Shown here piece by piece: positions 15,401-26,140 of a stretch of DNA of 64,000 bases. The stretch's first letter is position 1, and each line of letters begins with the position of its first letter. Made by a program: the position numbers and the translations under genes. This DNA comes from Caprella mutica (lineage: Eukaryota; Arthropoda; Malacostraca; Amphipoda; Caprellidae). The notes under the pieces were generated by a model. That model made no database searches. It was given only the letters and a program-made list of their open reading frames with translations, and was not told the origin of the DNA. The stretch spans positions 62,024 to 126,023 of the forward strand of contig CANNZV010000338.1 in the NCBI GenBank assembly GCA_947561585.1. Reading direction: 5' to 3'.

Positions 15401-15960
15401 TATTTTACTTTATACAAGATAATCAATATTGATGTTGAAAGTTATTTGATTTATATGACTTGATTTCGATATAATTCTTTCATATGATCTAACTATTCAC
15501 TAGCCGTCAGAAATTTTAATAGGGTAAAGTGCAATATTCATACACTTACAAAACTCAGACAAAAAAAAATTCATGTACCAATCTGACCTTTTTCAATTTC
15601 TTATTAACTATGTTCATTACCATCCACTTTCCAAGAACGGTGAACCTAATAAATCCCAAAAATATTATAGACGGAGAGAATTAAAGAGTTTTGAATCGTT
15701 TAAACCAGCGGTATATAGTATTCGATACCATTTCATTTCGTCTATGATATTCTTAAGATCTATGTATGATTTTAAAAGCATATTGTCATGCCCAATTCTA
15801 AATTGATGTCAATATTAAAATGGAAATTGTTTCATACCTTGGAAGTTTTAACAGAATTTGGTGGGAATGTTGGTGTCGCATTAGAACTATCTTCACTCGT
15901 CTGACTCCAGTCAGGTTTGACACCCCGCATGTACAGTGTTCTTGTACCATCCTCATTGAT
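437..15960 (-). CDS. ATP11-like P4-ATPase (phospholipid flippase), partial, 21 exons
   Basis: A P4-ATPase moves phospholipids from the outer to the inner leaflet of a membrane, usually with a CDC50 partner. Exons in coding order: 15838-15960, 14830-14919, 13821-13982, 12795-12959, 12613-12681, 12083-12224, 11709-11790, 11519-11619, 10960-11082, 10544-10659, 9817-9978, 8536-8705, 6909-7019, 6445-6548, 6224-6369, 6061-6150, 5399-5545, 4124-4266, 2601-2760, 1643-1745, 437-642. I checked splice phases at each junction; they give 905 codons with no stop. Visible motifs: the N-terminal [24 protein letters not shown] (about residue 175), DKTGT with the phosphorylated Asp (398), [29 protein letters not shown] (702-709) and [10 protein letters not shown] (820). 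The segment [16 protein letters not shown] near the end resembles ATP11A/B/C rather than ATP8. The start exon and the last membrane segments are not in view. One intron uses a GC donor (4123). Confidence 0.93.
1238..1300. repeat. short palindromic repeat
   Basis: The ends read TTATGGTGGGC and GCCCACCATAA, an inverted pair around a loop of about 40 bp. The same end motif recurs at 17968-18034, and weaker copies occur near 6850 and 11945. It is probably a tiny foldback MITE in a flippase intron. Confidence 0.5.
2037..2210. mobile_element. hAT-type MITE, TAGGGTTGTGACAATATG family, copy 1
   Basis: It begins TAGGGTTGTGACAATATG and ends with the inverted equivalent CATATTGTCGCAACCCTA. The interior matches the copies at 2363, 7318 and 15648 (ATCATAGATC near each end, a central GGTATCGAATAC-like stretch). 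I could not find a convincing target duplication for this copy. Confidence 0.65.
2363..2540. mobile_element. hAT-type MITE, same family, copy 2, intact ends
   Basis: 178 bp with terminal inverted repeats AGCAGGGCTGGGACAATA and its complement. It is flanked by a perfect 8-bp direct repeat AATTAATG at 2355-2362 and 2541-2548. An 8-bp duplication is the hAT signature. No coding capacity. It sits with copy 1 in one flippase intron. Confidence 0.85.
3841..4110. mobile_element. 270-bp near-perfect palindromic (foldback) MITE
   Basis: The left arm starts AGGGCCGTATACAC and the right arm ends GTGTGTACGGCCCT. The arms stay alignable to the centre, where TGGTATCCATGATA meets its complement. The whole element is one hairpin. 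It ends 7 bp from the GC splice donor of the flippase exon at 4124. No clear target duplication was found. Confidence 0.8.
4465..4914. mobile_element. 450-bp MITE with reiterated GGTCAWGAGCCCCCC word and shared core
   Basis: The left end carries six or more tandem variants of GGTCAAGAGCCCCCC/GGTCATAAGCCCCCC, and the right end has three inverted copies. The 8-bp direct repeat CAGCACAC flanks it (4457-4464, 4915-4922). The centre (4728-4800) holds the core CAGTACAACAATCTAGCAG, which is shared with elements at 13985, 23524, 58803 and 60075. Runs of 7-12 C or G could slip during replication or sequencing. Confidence 0.8.
7318..7498. mobile_element. hAT-type MITE, TAGGGTTGTGACAATATG family, copy 3
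   Basis: About 181 bp, alignable end to end with the element at 2363. It is flanked by ATCATCAG at 7310-7317 and 7499-7506. It lies in the flippase intron between exons 6909-7019 and 8536-8705. Confidence 0.75.
7908..8100. repeat. 32-bp tandem repeat, about 6 copies
   Basis: The unit TTTTGTTTTGAATATCAG followed by TTAGGTAAGTATAA repeats without a visible mismatch from about 7908 to 8100. It lies inside a flippase intron. Homogeneity implies recent expansion or gene conversion. Confidence 0.95.
8841..9235. mobile_element. pogo/Tigger-like MITE with internally amplified end motif
   Basis: The ends are CAGTTGAACTCCTCTATA and the complement of CAGTAGAAACTCCTCTATAG, and TA dinucleotides flank both sides (8839-8840, 9236-9237). 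CAGTNGAACCTC-type ends are typical of pogo/Tigger elements. The right half (about 9013-9226) is a 15-bp tandem array of GAGGAGTTCACTATA, about 14 copies, clearly derived from the subterminal sequence. It sits in a flippase intron. Confidence 0.75.
13985..14265. mobile_element. MITE with GGTCCGAATTCTCATTAGTT words and the shared core
   Basis: Reiterated variants of 'attggtccgaatt / cattagttcgaa' occupy 13998-14118. Inverted copies (CGGACCAATGGGAATTCGAA) close the element at about 14236-14262. Between them, 14146-14205 matches the core of the 4465 element (GTACAACAAACTAGCAGATA). The boundaries are approximate. The element starts at the acceptor side of the exon at 13821-13982. Confidence 0.55.
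15095..15366. mobile_element. MITE with reiterated CGCCGAAAACAC word
   Basis: The left end has several variants of TTCGCCGAAAACACTTT and CCGCACGACACTTTTTCCG. The right end has the inverse (TTCGGCGAAGTGTCGTG, CGTTTTCGGCGAGAGG). The right tip, read inward, is CAAAGGGTGACCGGTCC. I found no certain target duplication. It lies in a flippase intron. Confidence 0.55.
15648..15800. mobile_element. hAT-type MITE, TAGGGTTGTGACAATATG family, truncated copy 4
   Basis: It matches the reverse complement of the 2363 element from ATAGATCC onward and ends in GCATATTGTCATGCCCAATT. The first ~30 bp are missing. It is within 40 bp of the first recognised flippase exon. Confidence 0.65.
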
Positions 15961-16664
15961 CTTGAACAGAAAAATAGAAAAAACATTATAGGTTTACTAA
16001 AAAAAACAATGTAGTTGCTTAGATCACATTATTTGATATAAGTAATTATGTCAAATATTTGATGAAATATATATTCATTACTATTATTAAAACCATCTTT
16101 TATATATAAGAGCCTATTGAAATTTCCATCAGGCATGTAAAAGGCATTTGGTATCTATCTAATTACCCTATGTATTAAAAGGATTTTATAAAACGTTTAA
16201 AATTACACAATGAACATTTTTTAGGGGTGAAGGTAGATGGATATTATTGAACAGCGACCATACATTAGTAAATAAATATTGAAGTATACCAAGTACAATA
16301 TTGGAACATCCGAAAATATTATGAGTGACGTCACACAAAATATTTTCCAATTGGTTTTTAGATAAGAATTGTGCTTTTATTCAGTATCAACTTACATGAA
16401 ATTGTTTTTATTACTTTTTACACTCTATTCACTTATAATATTCAACTAATGATAATACTTATAACATTTGAGAGTACTCTGTGCGACGTCATTTGTTTAC
16501 ATCGTTACTGTAGAATGGATCAAGTTCACCGTCAGTGAATTTGAAACTTCGTATACTTCTCTATTTATTTACTACGGACCGTACATACCAAGGATTACAA
16601 TTATAGTAAAAATAGAGTAACTTAGTACTATTGAGCAGGCCTGCATGTATATTAGGATCACCTG

Positions 16665-17396
16665 TATAATTCGCACACTAACATTTCAATCCTGTACAAT
16701 CTGCACCTCACTTTTACTCCTGCAAAATCGCACACCAAAATTTTACTCCTGTACAATCAGCACCCGAATGATTTTACCCCTGTACAATCAGCACCCCAAA
16801 ATTTTACTCCTGTAAAATCAGCACCTCAAAATTTTACTCCTGTAAAATTGCACCCCAAGATTTACTCCTGTACAATCAGCACCCCAAAATTTTACTCCTG
16901 TACAATCAGCACCTCAAAATTTTACTCCTGTAAAATCAGCACCCCAAAATTTTACTCCTGTACAATCAGCACCCCAAAATTTTACTCCTGTACAATCAGC
17001 ACCCCAAAATTTTACTCCTGTACAATCAGCACCCCAAAATTTTACTCCTGTACAATCAGCACCCCAAAATTTTACTCCTGTACAATCAGCACCTCAAAAT
17101 TTTACTCCTGTAAAATCAGCACCTCAAAATTTTACTCCTGTAAAATTGCACCCCAAGATTTTACTCCTGTACAATCAGCACCCCAAAATTTTACTCCTGT
17201 ACAATCAGCACCTCAAAATTTTACTCCTGTAAAATTGCACCCCAAAATTTTACTCCTGTAAAATCAGCACCCCAAAATTTTACTCCTGTACAATCAGCAC
17301 CCCAAAATTTTACTCCTGTACAATCAGCACCCCAAAATTTTACTCCTGTACAATCAGTACCCCAAGATTTTACTCCTGTACAATCAGCACCCCAAA
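16665..17396. repeat. 30-bp minisatellite, about 24 units
   Basis: The unit is CACCCCAAAATTTTACTCCT plus GTACAATCAG, with variants AAAATCAG and AAAATTGC. Because 30 is divisible by 3, one frame stays open (16848-17261), but it is only the repeat read as codons. It lies upstream of the visible flippase exons. Confidence 0.95.
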
Positions 17397-17967
17397 TTGG
17401 ACGTGGTTGTGGATTCTACAGATCGATCCATATATTAAAAATAAGAGAGTCTTTCTCTCTGTCTGTCCGTCACACTAACCTAATATTACGTTTGGCAAGA
17501 AGCTGATAGCATGTTTCAATAACTAAATAAAATTATATTTAGTTGAAAATATTGGAGTAAAAGCCGAGTCAGGGATAATAATTATTACATAAATTGAAGT
17601 ACCATCGGTGTTCCTAAAAACAATATAGTAAAAATGTCGTCATTTTTGACAGCAAACATACACTAGTATCAAGTAACAGTGTCAATCATTTATTCTTTTG
17701 AAACTGACGGACTGTAAATTTATCCTGCAAAATTTAAAGGTCAATATCATCGACATTTGATGGAATTTTGACCTTTATAGTATTATGATGAACTTTTGAG
17801 TCAAATTGAATATAACTCTTTCTATCTTTATATTATTTCGATGCTTTCGAAATTGAATTTTCAATTCATTAATCGATTTTTTTTTTTGCATTTCTTAAAA
17901 CTGTTCTTTTTTAATCTATTCCAGATATTTAAAATATTGGATCAAATGTTTAGGTAACCAGAAATAA
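17397..17967. other. AT-rich spacer, nothing recognised
   Basis: No convincing exon, repeat array or transposon end on either strand. The missing flippase start exon could lie anywhere between 15961 and about 19490, but no candidate stands out. Confidence 0.4.
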
Positions 17968-18034
17968 ATTATAGTGGGGCCATAGAAGATTAAGAGAGTA
18001 CCCCTTTCTTAATCTTCTATGGCCCCACCATAAT
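17968..18034. repeat. 67-bp palindrome
   Basis: The arms ATTATAGTGGGGCCATAG and CTATGGCCCCACCATAAT continue through GAAGATTAAGA and its complement. Tips are shared with the 1238 palindrome (TTATGGTGGG), which suggests a small foldback MITE family. Confidence 0.7.
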
Positions 18035-18357
18035 TTTATTGTTTTTAGGACACTAATAAAATATTAAATAGAATGTTTAACTATTTTTACTCTATTTTAT
18101 TATGATGTCATTTATTTATTTTATAGTATAATGTGTTAAATTACAATTTTAATATAATAATAATGGTTTTTCTTTGAAGAGAGAGTAACTACTAAATACA
18201 AACATACAAACATATATTATATTTTTTGAATACATATAGCTACTAACATTCAAATAAAATTTTTTATTGTAATATTATCAGCATATTAATCAATTAGTGA
18301 AGGATTAAAATCAAGCAGAGAAGGATTAATATAATAATATTATTATATTTCTGTAGA

Positions 18358-18896
18358 AATCCTTAAAAATCCTTATTACTATAAAAATCCTACAAAATCC
18401 TTATTACTATAAAAATCCTTAAAAATCCTTATTACTATAAAAATCCTACAAAATCCTTATTACTATAAAAATCCTTAAAAATCCTTATTACTATAAAAAT
18501 CCTTAAAAATCCTTATTACTATAATAATCCTTAAAAATCCTTATTACTATAAAAATCCTACAAAATCCTTATTACTATAAAAATCCTTAAAAATCCTTAT
18601 TACTATAAAAATCCTTAAAAATCCTTATTACTATAAAAATCCTACAAAATCCTTATTACTATAAAAATCCTTAAAAATCCTTATTACTATAAAAATCCTT
18701 AAAAATCCTTATTACTATAATAATCCTTAAAAATCCTTATTACTATAAAAATCCTACAAAATCCTTATTACTATAAAAATCCTTAAAAATCCTTATTACT
18801 ATAAAAATCCTTAAAAATCCTTATTACTATAAAAATCCTACAAAATCCTTATTACTATAAAAATCCTCAAAAATCCTTATTACTATAATAATCCTT
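18358..18896. repeat. 28-bp minisatellite, about 19 units
   Basis: The unit is TTATTACTATAAAAATCC followed by TTAAAAATCC or TACAAAATCC. The two unit types, plus a TAATAATCC variant, recur in an ordered pattern, so a higher-order repeat is visible. Confidence 0.95.
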
Positions 18897-19268
18897 AGAT
18901 AAACTGATATTCCATTAAATTATTTTATTTATAAATAACGATAGTTTTTATAATATAAAGAGTTTCATACATACAAATAGACATAATATATGTATCATTT
19001 AATCTAAATATTTACCATAGGTTTATTACTCGATGTATCTTCTAGAACAATTTTCCGTAAATAAATTTTACAGAAATTAAATAATGTAAACATATTCTAT
19101 TATAATATATATTAACTTTTTCCAGTATCTTTATATATTAGAATTAAATATTAAAGTTTGTTCTAAAATTTCCGATAACAATTATTGATCTTTTTGAATG
19201 TGAATTAATTAAAATGTATATAAAAAATGAAAATAAATTCAAATGTTAATTTCATTAAAGAACTATTT

Positions 19269-19332
19269 CAGTATCACACTGTGTCAGTATCACACTGTGT
19301 CAGTATCACACTCTGTCAGTATCACACTATTA
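19269..19332. repeat. 16-bp tandem repeat, 4 copies
   Basis: TCAGTATCACACTGTG is repeated four times with one base change in the third copy. Confidence 0.85.
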
Positions 19333-19492
19333 TCCAAATTACACTGAGTAGAGAGGATAATGTTCACACTAATATATATCAATATTGGCATGGTATCTTT
19401 GAATTAATTAGTCAAGACTTTAGAGACCAAATATAAATTATTATTATTTAAATCATAGTTTAAAATGTAAATATCACTGATATATATATATA

Positions 19493-20764
19493 CAGGGTGG
19501 GGCGTAAGTTTGGAAGCAATTTTTCAAACATTAATTTAATTCTTAAAAATAAGTTTCTAAGTAGGTGATAGGGTTTGAACTATAGTAGAGACACTACATT
19601 ATGACGTGGCAGTGTTATTTTTCACAATAATTTAGTCAATTCAAAAATGTCAGACAAAAGAGAAGCCATTATTGCTCTACACCGTGCCGGGAAGTCAGAT
19701 TCCGTCATTTCAAAGACTCTCTCAATAGCGAGATCGACTGTTTGGAAGTGTGTGAAGCGTTTTAATGAGAGAGGAGACTTGACTGATCGTCCAAGAAGTG
19801 GTAGACCACGCTCACAACGCACCAAACAATTGATAAAATGTGCCCGAGAGAAGATCAGGAGGAACCCGAAAAGGTCAATACGATTGTTAGCCAAAACAGC
19901 TAATGTGAGTCCCAAAACAATGAGGAGAGTTGTCAAAGAAGACCTAAAGATGTCCTCTTTCACCCTCCAAAAGAGACAGACTCTGTCAGAAGCTGTAAAG
20001 AAAAAGAGATTGGAGAGAAACAAAGCACTTCTGAGAGAATTGAAGTCTGGCACGGCTGGTGAAATTGTTTGGTCTGACGAAAAAATTGTCACAGTGGAAA
20101 TGGCTCACAACCGGAGGAATGACAGAATAATTGGTAAAAGTGCAAAAGACATCCCATACAACCAAAAAACTGTCCACAGAACCATGAAACCTGCTTCAGT
20201 AATGGTCTGGGCCGCCGTTTCAGAAACTTGGAGATCTCCTTTATTTTTTGTGGAACAAGGCGCCAAAATCAATGCTAAATGTTATATTGAGAATATTTTG
20301 ACGCCAATGTTGGAGTCAGCTAAGGATCACTTCGGTAATGACACTGTATGGACATTTCAGCAAGACGGCGCGACTTCACATACTGCAAATGTAACTCAAA
20401 ACTGGTGCCATGACCATCTTCCACGGTTTTGGTCCAAAGAAATGTGGCCTCCCTGTTCCCCAGATGTTAATCCTATGGACTTTTCGGTATGGTCCATTCT
20501 TGAATCAAAGGCCTGTGGTAAATTCCATCGCAGTGTGGATGATTTAAGGAAATTTCACAAGAACAGTTGCGTGCCGCAGTAGGAGGAGTTCGGAGGAGAT
20601 TTGAGGCAGTTATTAAAAACAAGGGGAGATATTTTTAATAAATTTATGATTTTTGAATTCTTAAAACCCTTATGTAATAATGCATAACTGTAAATTATTA
20701 AATATATTTTTCGTTGGATTATAATATGCACTTTCATTTGCTTCCAAACTTACGCCCCACCCTG
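19493..20764 (+). mobile_element. DD37D (maT-like) mariner element, copy 1
   Basis: 1272 bp, with 27-bp perfect terminal inverted repeats beginning CAGGGTGGGGCGTAAG, flanked by TA on each side (19491-19492, 20765-20766). It carries a transposase gene with a 25-bp deletion. It is nearly identical to, and inverted relative to, the element at 29356-30652; the length difference is exactly 25 bp. Confidence 0.95.
19647..20582 (+). pseudogene. mariner DD37D transposase, C-terminus frameshifted
   Basis: This is the cut-and-paste transposase of the surrounding element, 311 codons against 339 in the intact copy. Seen: an N-terminal helix-turn-helix region (about 1-60) with a GRPR AT-hook-like motif, and catalytic Asp in VWSDEK (144), FQQDGA (240) and NPMDFS (278). 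The gap between the second and third Asp is 37 residues, which places it in the DD37D/maT group. A 25-bp deletion near 20549, between short AAG repeats, shifts the frame after residue 300 and replaces the last ~38 residues with about 10. All three catalytic Asp remain. Confidence 0.9.
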
Positions 20765-20766
20765 TA

Positions 20767-21145
20767 GATATAATAAATAATTCCTAATTTTCTATTGCAA
20801 TTAAGTAAACAGAAAGTAGTGATTAGGAAAATTATTAGACAGATATTAATCCATTCTTTGGAAGTAAAAAACTATTCCATTATCATAGGGTGAAATATTT
20901 TGTGGTTCAACCCTAATTGGACTGACAAAATTTGAGAGGATTCTCCACACAATGATATTTAGGAAACCAGCAGCTCGAATTATATGATTTTTTGTCAGTT
21001 AATAGTTTTTATCATATTAATGTACTGGGCAAAATTTTATTTACCCATGATTAATAGGAATAGTGTTATTATATTGAATGAATTTGGTATGTCGAGCTTA
21101 AACTCCTTAGTCAGTCTTTTAAGGGTTAAAAAAATTACCATTATA
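20767..21145. other. AT-rich spacer, nothing recognised
   Basis: No gene, array or element end seen between the mariner and the next MITE. Confidence 0.4.
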
Positions 21146-21308
21146 CAGTGTGTCCGCGAAAAATGTATCCACTGGCATTGAATTTATCTTATACGTACTA
21201 TTTTTAATATATAAATATTAATCTACGTATCAATGGTACCGACATATATCGTGAAATGATGAATAATGCAGATTCAAGGCAGTGGATACTTTTTTTGCAG
21301 ACACACTG
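21146..21308. mobile_element. 163-bp mariner-type MITE
   Basis: The ends CAGTGTGTCCGCGAAAAA and CAGTGTGTCTGCAAAAAA (inward) both continue into GTATCCACTG. TA flanks both sides (21144-21145, 21309-21310). Non-coding. Confidence 0.85.
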
Positions 21309-22100
21309 TATTTTAACTGACTTACCATTCACAATTTATAAATAGGGTAAAGTGACAATATCCAAATGAGAATTAACCCTTTAGTGAGCCACTTTTTTTT
21401 CTGACTTTGAATAAAATATTTGATAGCTTTTTTTTTGAGTTAAGACATCAGTGAGGATATGTATAAAAATCATTTGATGAGAATTTTATTTTAATTTATA
21501 AAAAAAAGGAAGAGGACACATATGGCCAGTTGGTCCCATGGGACTACTAAATGAAAGGAGACACGAATAAAATATATTCCCTGCAGGAGGCTTCCACAAT
21601 TAATATATTAAAATGCTCATATTTTGATTCTTTTTTATGATAATAATTTATAGAAATTGTCATCTGCTATTCAATTCACAAAAATCAATTGCTATTTAAC
21701 CCTACCTTGTAAATAATAACAATACAAACTCAAAGAGCAATTGTCCAGTTCACTAATACCTTAGTAATATTCTACCCTAATTTGCCAAAGCATCTTATTA
21801 ATGCTCTTCATCACGATTCCGTATACAAGATAAGTTGACAAGTACATTATTATATTACGTGGCTTGATTACTCAAACTTATGCTTGTTGTTATATAATAA
21901 ACTAGAGTATGAGTGCCGTCAAAATTTGAACTCTTCCTGAATTATGAATACAAAATGTAAAGATTCTTATAAATTATGGAAACATTTTTTATGGATTAAA
22001 AAAATTCTGAATACAAAATTTTCTACCTTAATAGCAGAAATTATGAAGTTTTACGATAGACCACGATTTTTACCGTGATGTACAGTATGTAACATATGTA

Positions 22101-23178
22101 CGGGTTGGGACGAAAGTATGGAAACAGATTTTCAAACATAAATTATCATTTCGGAAAAGTAGTCCTTAGTAGGAGGCAATAGGGTTTATAGAACAGACAT
22201 TATTAGCCAAATTAAAAAATTCAAAAATATCAGAAATAAACCGTGACGGAAAGTCAAATTCCACTGTTACAAAGAAACTTTCAATTGCGAGATCGACTGT
22301 CTAGAAATCATTGAAGCGTTTTAATGATAGAGTTGATTTGTCTGTTCGTCCGAGAAGTGGTAGACCACTCTCCCAATGGTTTAAAATCTACATCAATGAT
22401 CTAACTCATTCGAAAGAAAATTAAGAAGCACCCGAGAAGATCGATTTTGTTGATAACCAAAAACAGCTGACAAGAGTCTTAGATCCTTGAGACGACTCGT
22501 CCACGAAGACCTGAAAATGTCTTCTTCCACCCCTCGAAAGAGCAAAACAAAGTCATATCAGTTATAAAGCAAAAAAGATAAAAAAAAGATTGGGGAGAAG
22601 CAAACTTCTTCTGAAGGAATTCAAGTCTGGCGCGGATGGCGATATACAGTAGTATGATCAGATGAGAAGGTTTTCACAGTTGAATTGGTTCATAATCGAA
22701 TTAAAAGAAATGTAAAGGATATTGCTTATGGTCAATAAACCGTGTACCAAACCATGAAACCAGCTTCCGTAATGGTCTGGGCCATTGTTTCAAAAAGTTG
22801 GAGTTCTCCCCTCATTTTGGTCGATCAAGGTGCCAAATTAACACCAAATAATAGGTTGAAAACAACATTCTGAAGCCGATGTTGGAATGTGCTGAGGACA
22901 TTTTGTGGACATTACAACAAGACGGTACAACGTCATACACAGCGAATGTTACTCAAACTGGTCCGAGGAAATTTATCCGAAACCCGGATTTGAGTCCTAT
23001 GAACTTTTCGGCATGGTCTATCCTCGAAGCCAAGGCATGTTGGAAAATTCATCATAACGTGGACAACTTAAAATCATCACCACAGCGAGCGTGGCAAGAA
23101 GTTCGACAAGAACGGTTGCGTGCCGCCGCGGAAGGTTATCGCAGGAGACTGGAAAAGGTAATCAACTGCAAAGAGTGA
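22101..23178 (+). pseudogene. degenerate mariner relative of the DD37D elements
   Basis: The left end CGGGTTGGGACGAAAGTATG follows a TA and is a diverged form of the 19493 terminus. The interior aligns with the same transposase: the SKSLSIARST-like start is frameshifted and a KPASVMVWA-like stretch lies near 22756. An open tail at 22879-23178 has LQQDGTTSYTANVTQ then LSPMNFSAWSILEAKAC. The third Asp has become Asn (PMN) and about 20 residues before it are missing. No right-hand inverted repeat was found. Confidence 0.8.
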
Positions 23179-23523
23179 TATTTAGAATAAAATTCATATT
23201 TTATCTTTGTATTAATGATTATGTAATAAAACATATCTTTAATTTGTTAATCGTGTAATTCGTTACATTATAATATCCATTCAATATGAATATTTATTAC
23301 ATCCTCTGCAGATATCAGACTAATAACATGTACAATATGAGTAGAAATGAAAATCGAAAATTATGATTAGTTTTTGATACTACATTTAATTTTACAGACA
23401 TGTGCATTAACTGCAACTCCAAATATGAAACCGTTCGATAACTCAGAACAAACCCTAAAATAAATTCACAAGTCATAATGCCAAAAATGACTTTTTCTTT
23501 GTAAGGTTACATATTATATGAAT

Positions 23524-23970
23524 ACTACCGCTATAAGAATATATTTTTATAAATATTCTTCCTGGGGATAAGTGTTTTAGGATAATGTTTTAAGGTTACT
23601 AACTCAGTGATTGGTTATGGAGACTGACCAATAAGAGTATCGGTTGGGGGTGCCTCCCCCTGCCAGTTCATTGAACATCATGGAATGTGATTTACAACAA
23701 CCTAGCGGATACAACAACTACATTACAGCTATCTTAGTTGAGAGTTTCAAAGTTCTTATTATTTGAAAAATAAGTTATTTAATTCAACTATTTATTGCAT
23801 ACAATGAGAAAAAACCAGCATGAGGCAGTGCAGTAACTGTTTAGTGTTCCGCCCCCTTGTTGGCTCCTCCTCCTTGCTGACCAATCAGAGAAGAGTTATC
23901 CTTAAAAATATTATCCGTAAAATATTAATCTTGCAACACTGTATCGATAGAAACTTATGCGGTAGAGACA
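23524..23970. mobile_element. MITE with AAGGATAAT words and the shared core
   Basis: The left side has GGATAAGTGTTTTAGGATAA; the right side has inverted TTATCCTTAAAAATATTATCC. A CCAATCAG / CTGATTGG-type inverted pair lies inside. The centre (23672-23735) contains ACAACAACCTAGCGGATACA, the core also present at 4728 and 14146. Boundaries are approximate. Confidence 0.5.
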
Positions 23971-24289
23971 TTATCTTAAAAACCTTATGCGCTGTTTACT
24001 ATAACATTTTTTTAAAAATTTAGAAGGAAGAAACATAACCTTTTATAACACACCGACTTTTTAATGATAGGAATTATGTGTAGGTAGATATAATTTTATA
24101 TTGAAATAATTAAAATTTACCTGTCCCGAAAAACAAGATTTCCACCAGCCCATTTTCACAGCTTTTACCGAATCACACTTTCCAAACACAAAACGTATGT
24201 TACTTTATTAGATATAGAGAGTTAAAAACTTGTGAGTGATAGCCATTATTAAATAAATGTTTTGAAATGTTAAAAGTCACCAGTTGTGC

Positions 24290-24690
24290 ACTCTATGAGC
24301 ACCAGTTGTTTATTCCGTAAGCACCAGCTGTTTATTCCGTAAGCACCAGTTGTTTATTAACTAAGCACCAGTTGTTTATTCCGTAAGTACCAGTTGTTTA
24401 TTCCGTAAGCACCAGGTGTTTATTCCGTAAGCACCAGGTGTTTATTCCGTAAGCACCAGTTGTTTATTCCGTAAGCACCAGTTGTTTATTCCGTAAGCAC
24501 CAGTTGTTTATTCCGTAAGCACCAGTTGTTTTTTCCGTAAGCACCAGCTGTTTATTCTGTAAGCACCAGCTGTTTTTTTCCGTAAGCACCAGTTGTTTAT
24601 TCCGTTAACACTAGTTGTACACTCCGTAAGCACCAGCTGTTTATTCCGTAAGCACCAGTTGTACACTCCGTAAGCACTATAGCTGTAACA
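24290..24690. repeat. 22-bp minisatellite, about 17 units
   Basis: The unit is CACCAGTTGTTTATTCCGTA plus AG, with variants CAGCTG, TACACTCC and TTAACTAAG. Related single motifs appear upstream near 24140-24180, so the array may be the expanded end of a small element. Confidence 0.9.
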
Positions 24691-26140
24691 CGGATAAGCA
24701 ATAGAAGAGATAAGCCTTATCGACTATTACAATAATTATCATCTTATCAGTTGCTTAACTTTCAGGAGAACAAAAGGCGATACCGTTTAGAATCGGAAAT
24801 GCTAAATAACGTCAAAAATTGATAATCGGAAATAACTAAAGTTTGTATTTTATAATTGAAAGATTCGACGCAGGCAATTGAAAGAATTTATCTTTGTGTT
24901 TTAAATTTTTTAATCGTATTGAAAAAGATTCATACTCATTGGGATTTCCATATTATCAGAAGGGTTTTTGAAATGTCAACGTTAATACAGGTAAAGCTCG
25001 TACAGCGGACGATCTTTAAACAGATACCCTTACAAAGGACACAAATTATCCTAAGAGCCATGCAGGTTCTATAACGACCTCTTTAAATCAAATGGTTTAA
25101 CAAATATTCTATTCTTCTAAAAATTATCTAGTAATAAATTTATTTTCATATTTTAGGTCTTTGTAAAGCCTATCAATTATTCACTAGTTTACAAAAAAAT
25201 GGTCTGAGGCAAGAATGGGGATAGCAGTTTTTTATGGCAATTTGGGTGTGCCGAATTCAAATTTATAAATAGTTTTACTCTTTAACCTCTAGTTTTCTGG
25301 CTTCTAAATAGAATATACAGTATGAGCCACAAAATGTTTCCGCTTTTTCAAATACTTGTAAATCGTTAGCCAATGGACGAAAAAACTGCATCTTGGTCTT
25401 TTTTTCTCCGCCTCTTATTGTACTATTAACTGGTAAAAACAGTTTCGACCTGATGAAAATAGTTTAAGAACAGGTAAGCAAAGAGTGAGGGTGACTATTT
25501 TTGTCATTGCGCGAAGGTTATTCTTAGAGCTAACTCTGTGATCTTACTTACTAACTGCCAGTGATTAAGAGGAAAAAAATTATAATGGTAGACATTTTAA
25601 TACAGGGTGCTTACACTTCTTCCTTAGAAATTATTTGGAAATAGAACAACTTCAGTGAAATTTTGATCTCATCGAAGTTTTCACTCTGAATATTCGTTCT
25701 TCGCTTGTTTATTGCATGGTTAAGGAACGTTTCACACTTGCATTTTTAACAGCGTGGAAAAAAGCTCTTCCTGAAAAGTGTTCACACATGCGTTTTTCTA
25801 TAGTTGAAGTAAAAATTTATTGTAATTTTTCCATCATCGATAAAAAAAATGCAAGTGTAAAAACATTAAAGAAGAGTTTTTTTCACGGTGTGCATTTGAA
25901 ACAGAAAGGAAGGCAATATATGCACTTCCAGCTGTTTATATCTGGTGGGAGGTTGAACAAACCCCCTTATTTATTTGTTATATACCTTTAGGTGTTCTAT
26001 CATTTAGTTTTCCTAATGAATATGATTTTAAGTTTTTGTTCGAAAATTAGAGAATATGGTTAACTATATGGCGCCATAAAGCTATAAGTAACACTCACAG
26101 TAATTTAAATAAAGAATAGGATAATAATAGAAACAGATTA
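24691..26140. other. intergenic spacer, nothing firm
   Basis: No exon or complete element recognised. At 25318 a TACAGTATGAGCCAC sequence looks like a lone mariner-type end. At 25735-25900 two stretches (ACACTTGCATTTTT and its relatives) form an imperfect inverted pair. Confidence 0.4.

Noticed and set aside
16848..17261. 137-codon plus-strand frame
   Set aside because: It is the 30-bp minisatellite translated as a 10-residue repeat.
19622..20177. Antisense open frames over the mariner transposase (also 30092-30523)
   Set aside because: Shadows of the transposase on the other strand, appearing in both copies.
25318..25620. Possible mariner MITE beginning CAGTATGAGCCACAAAAT
   Set aside because: No matching inverted end or TA-bounded partner could be found downstream.
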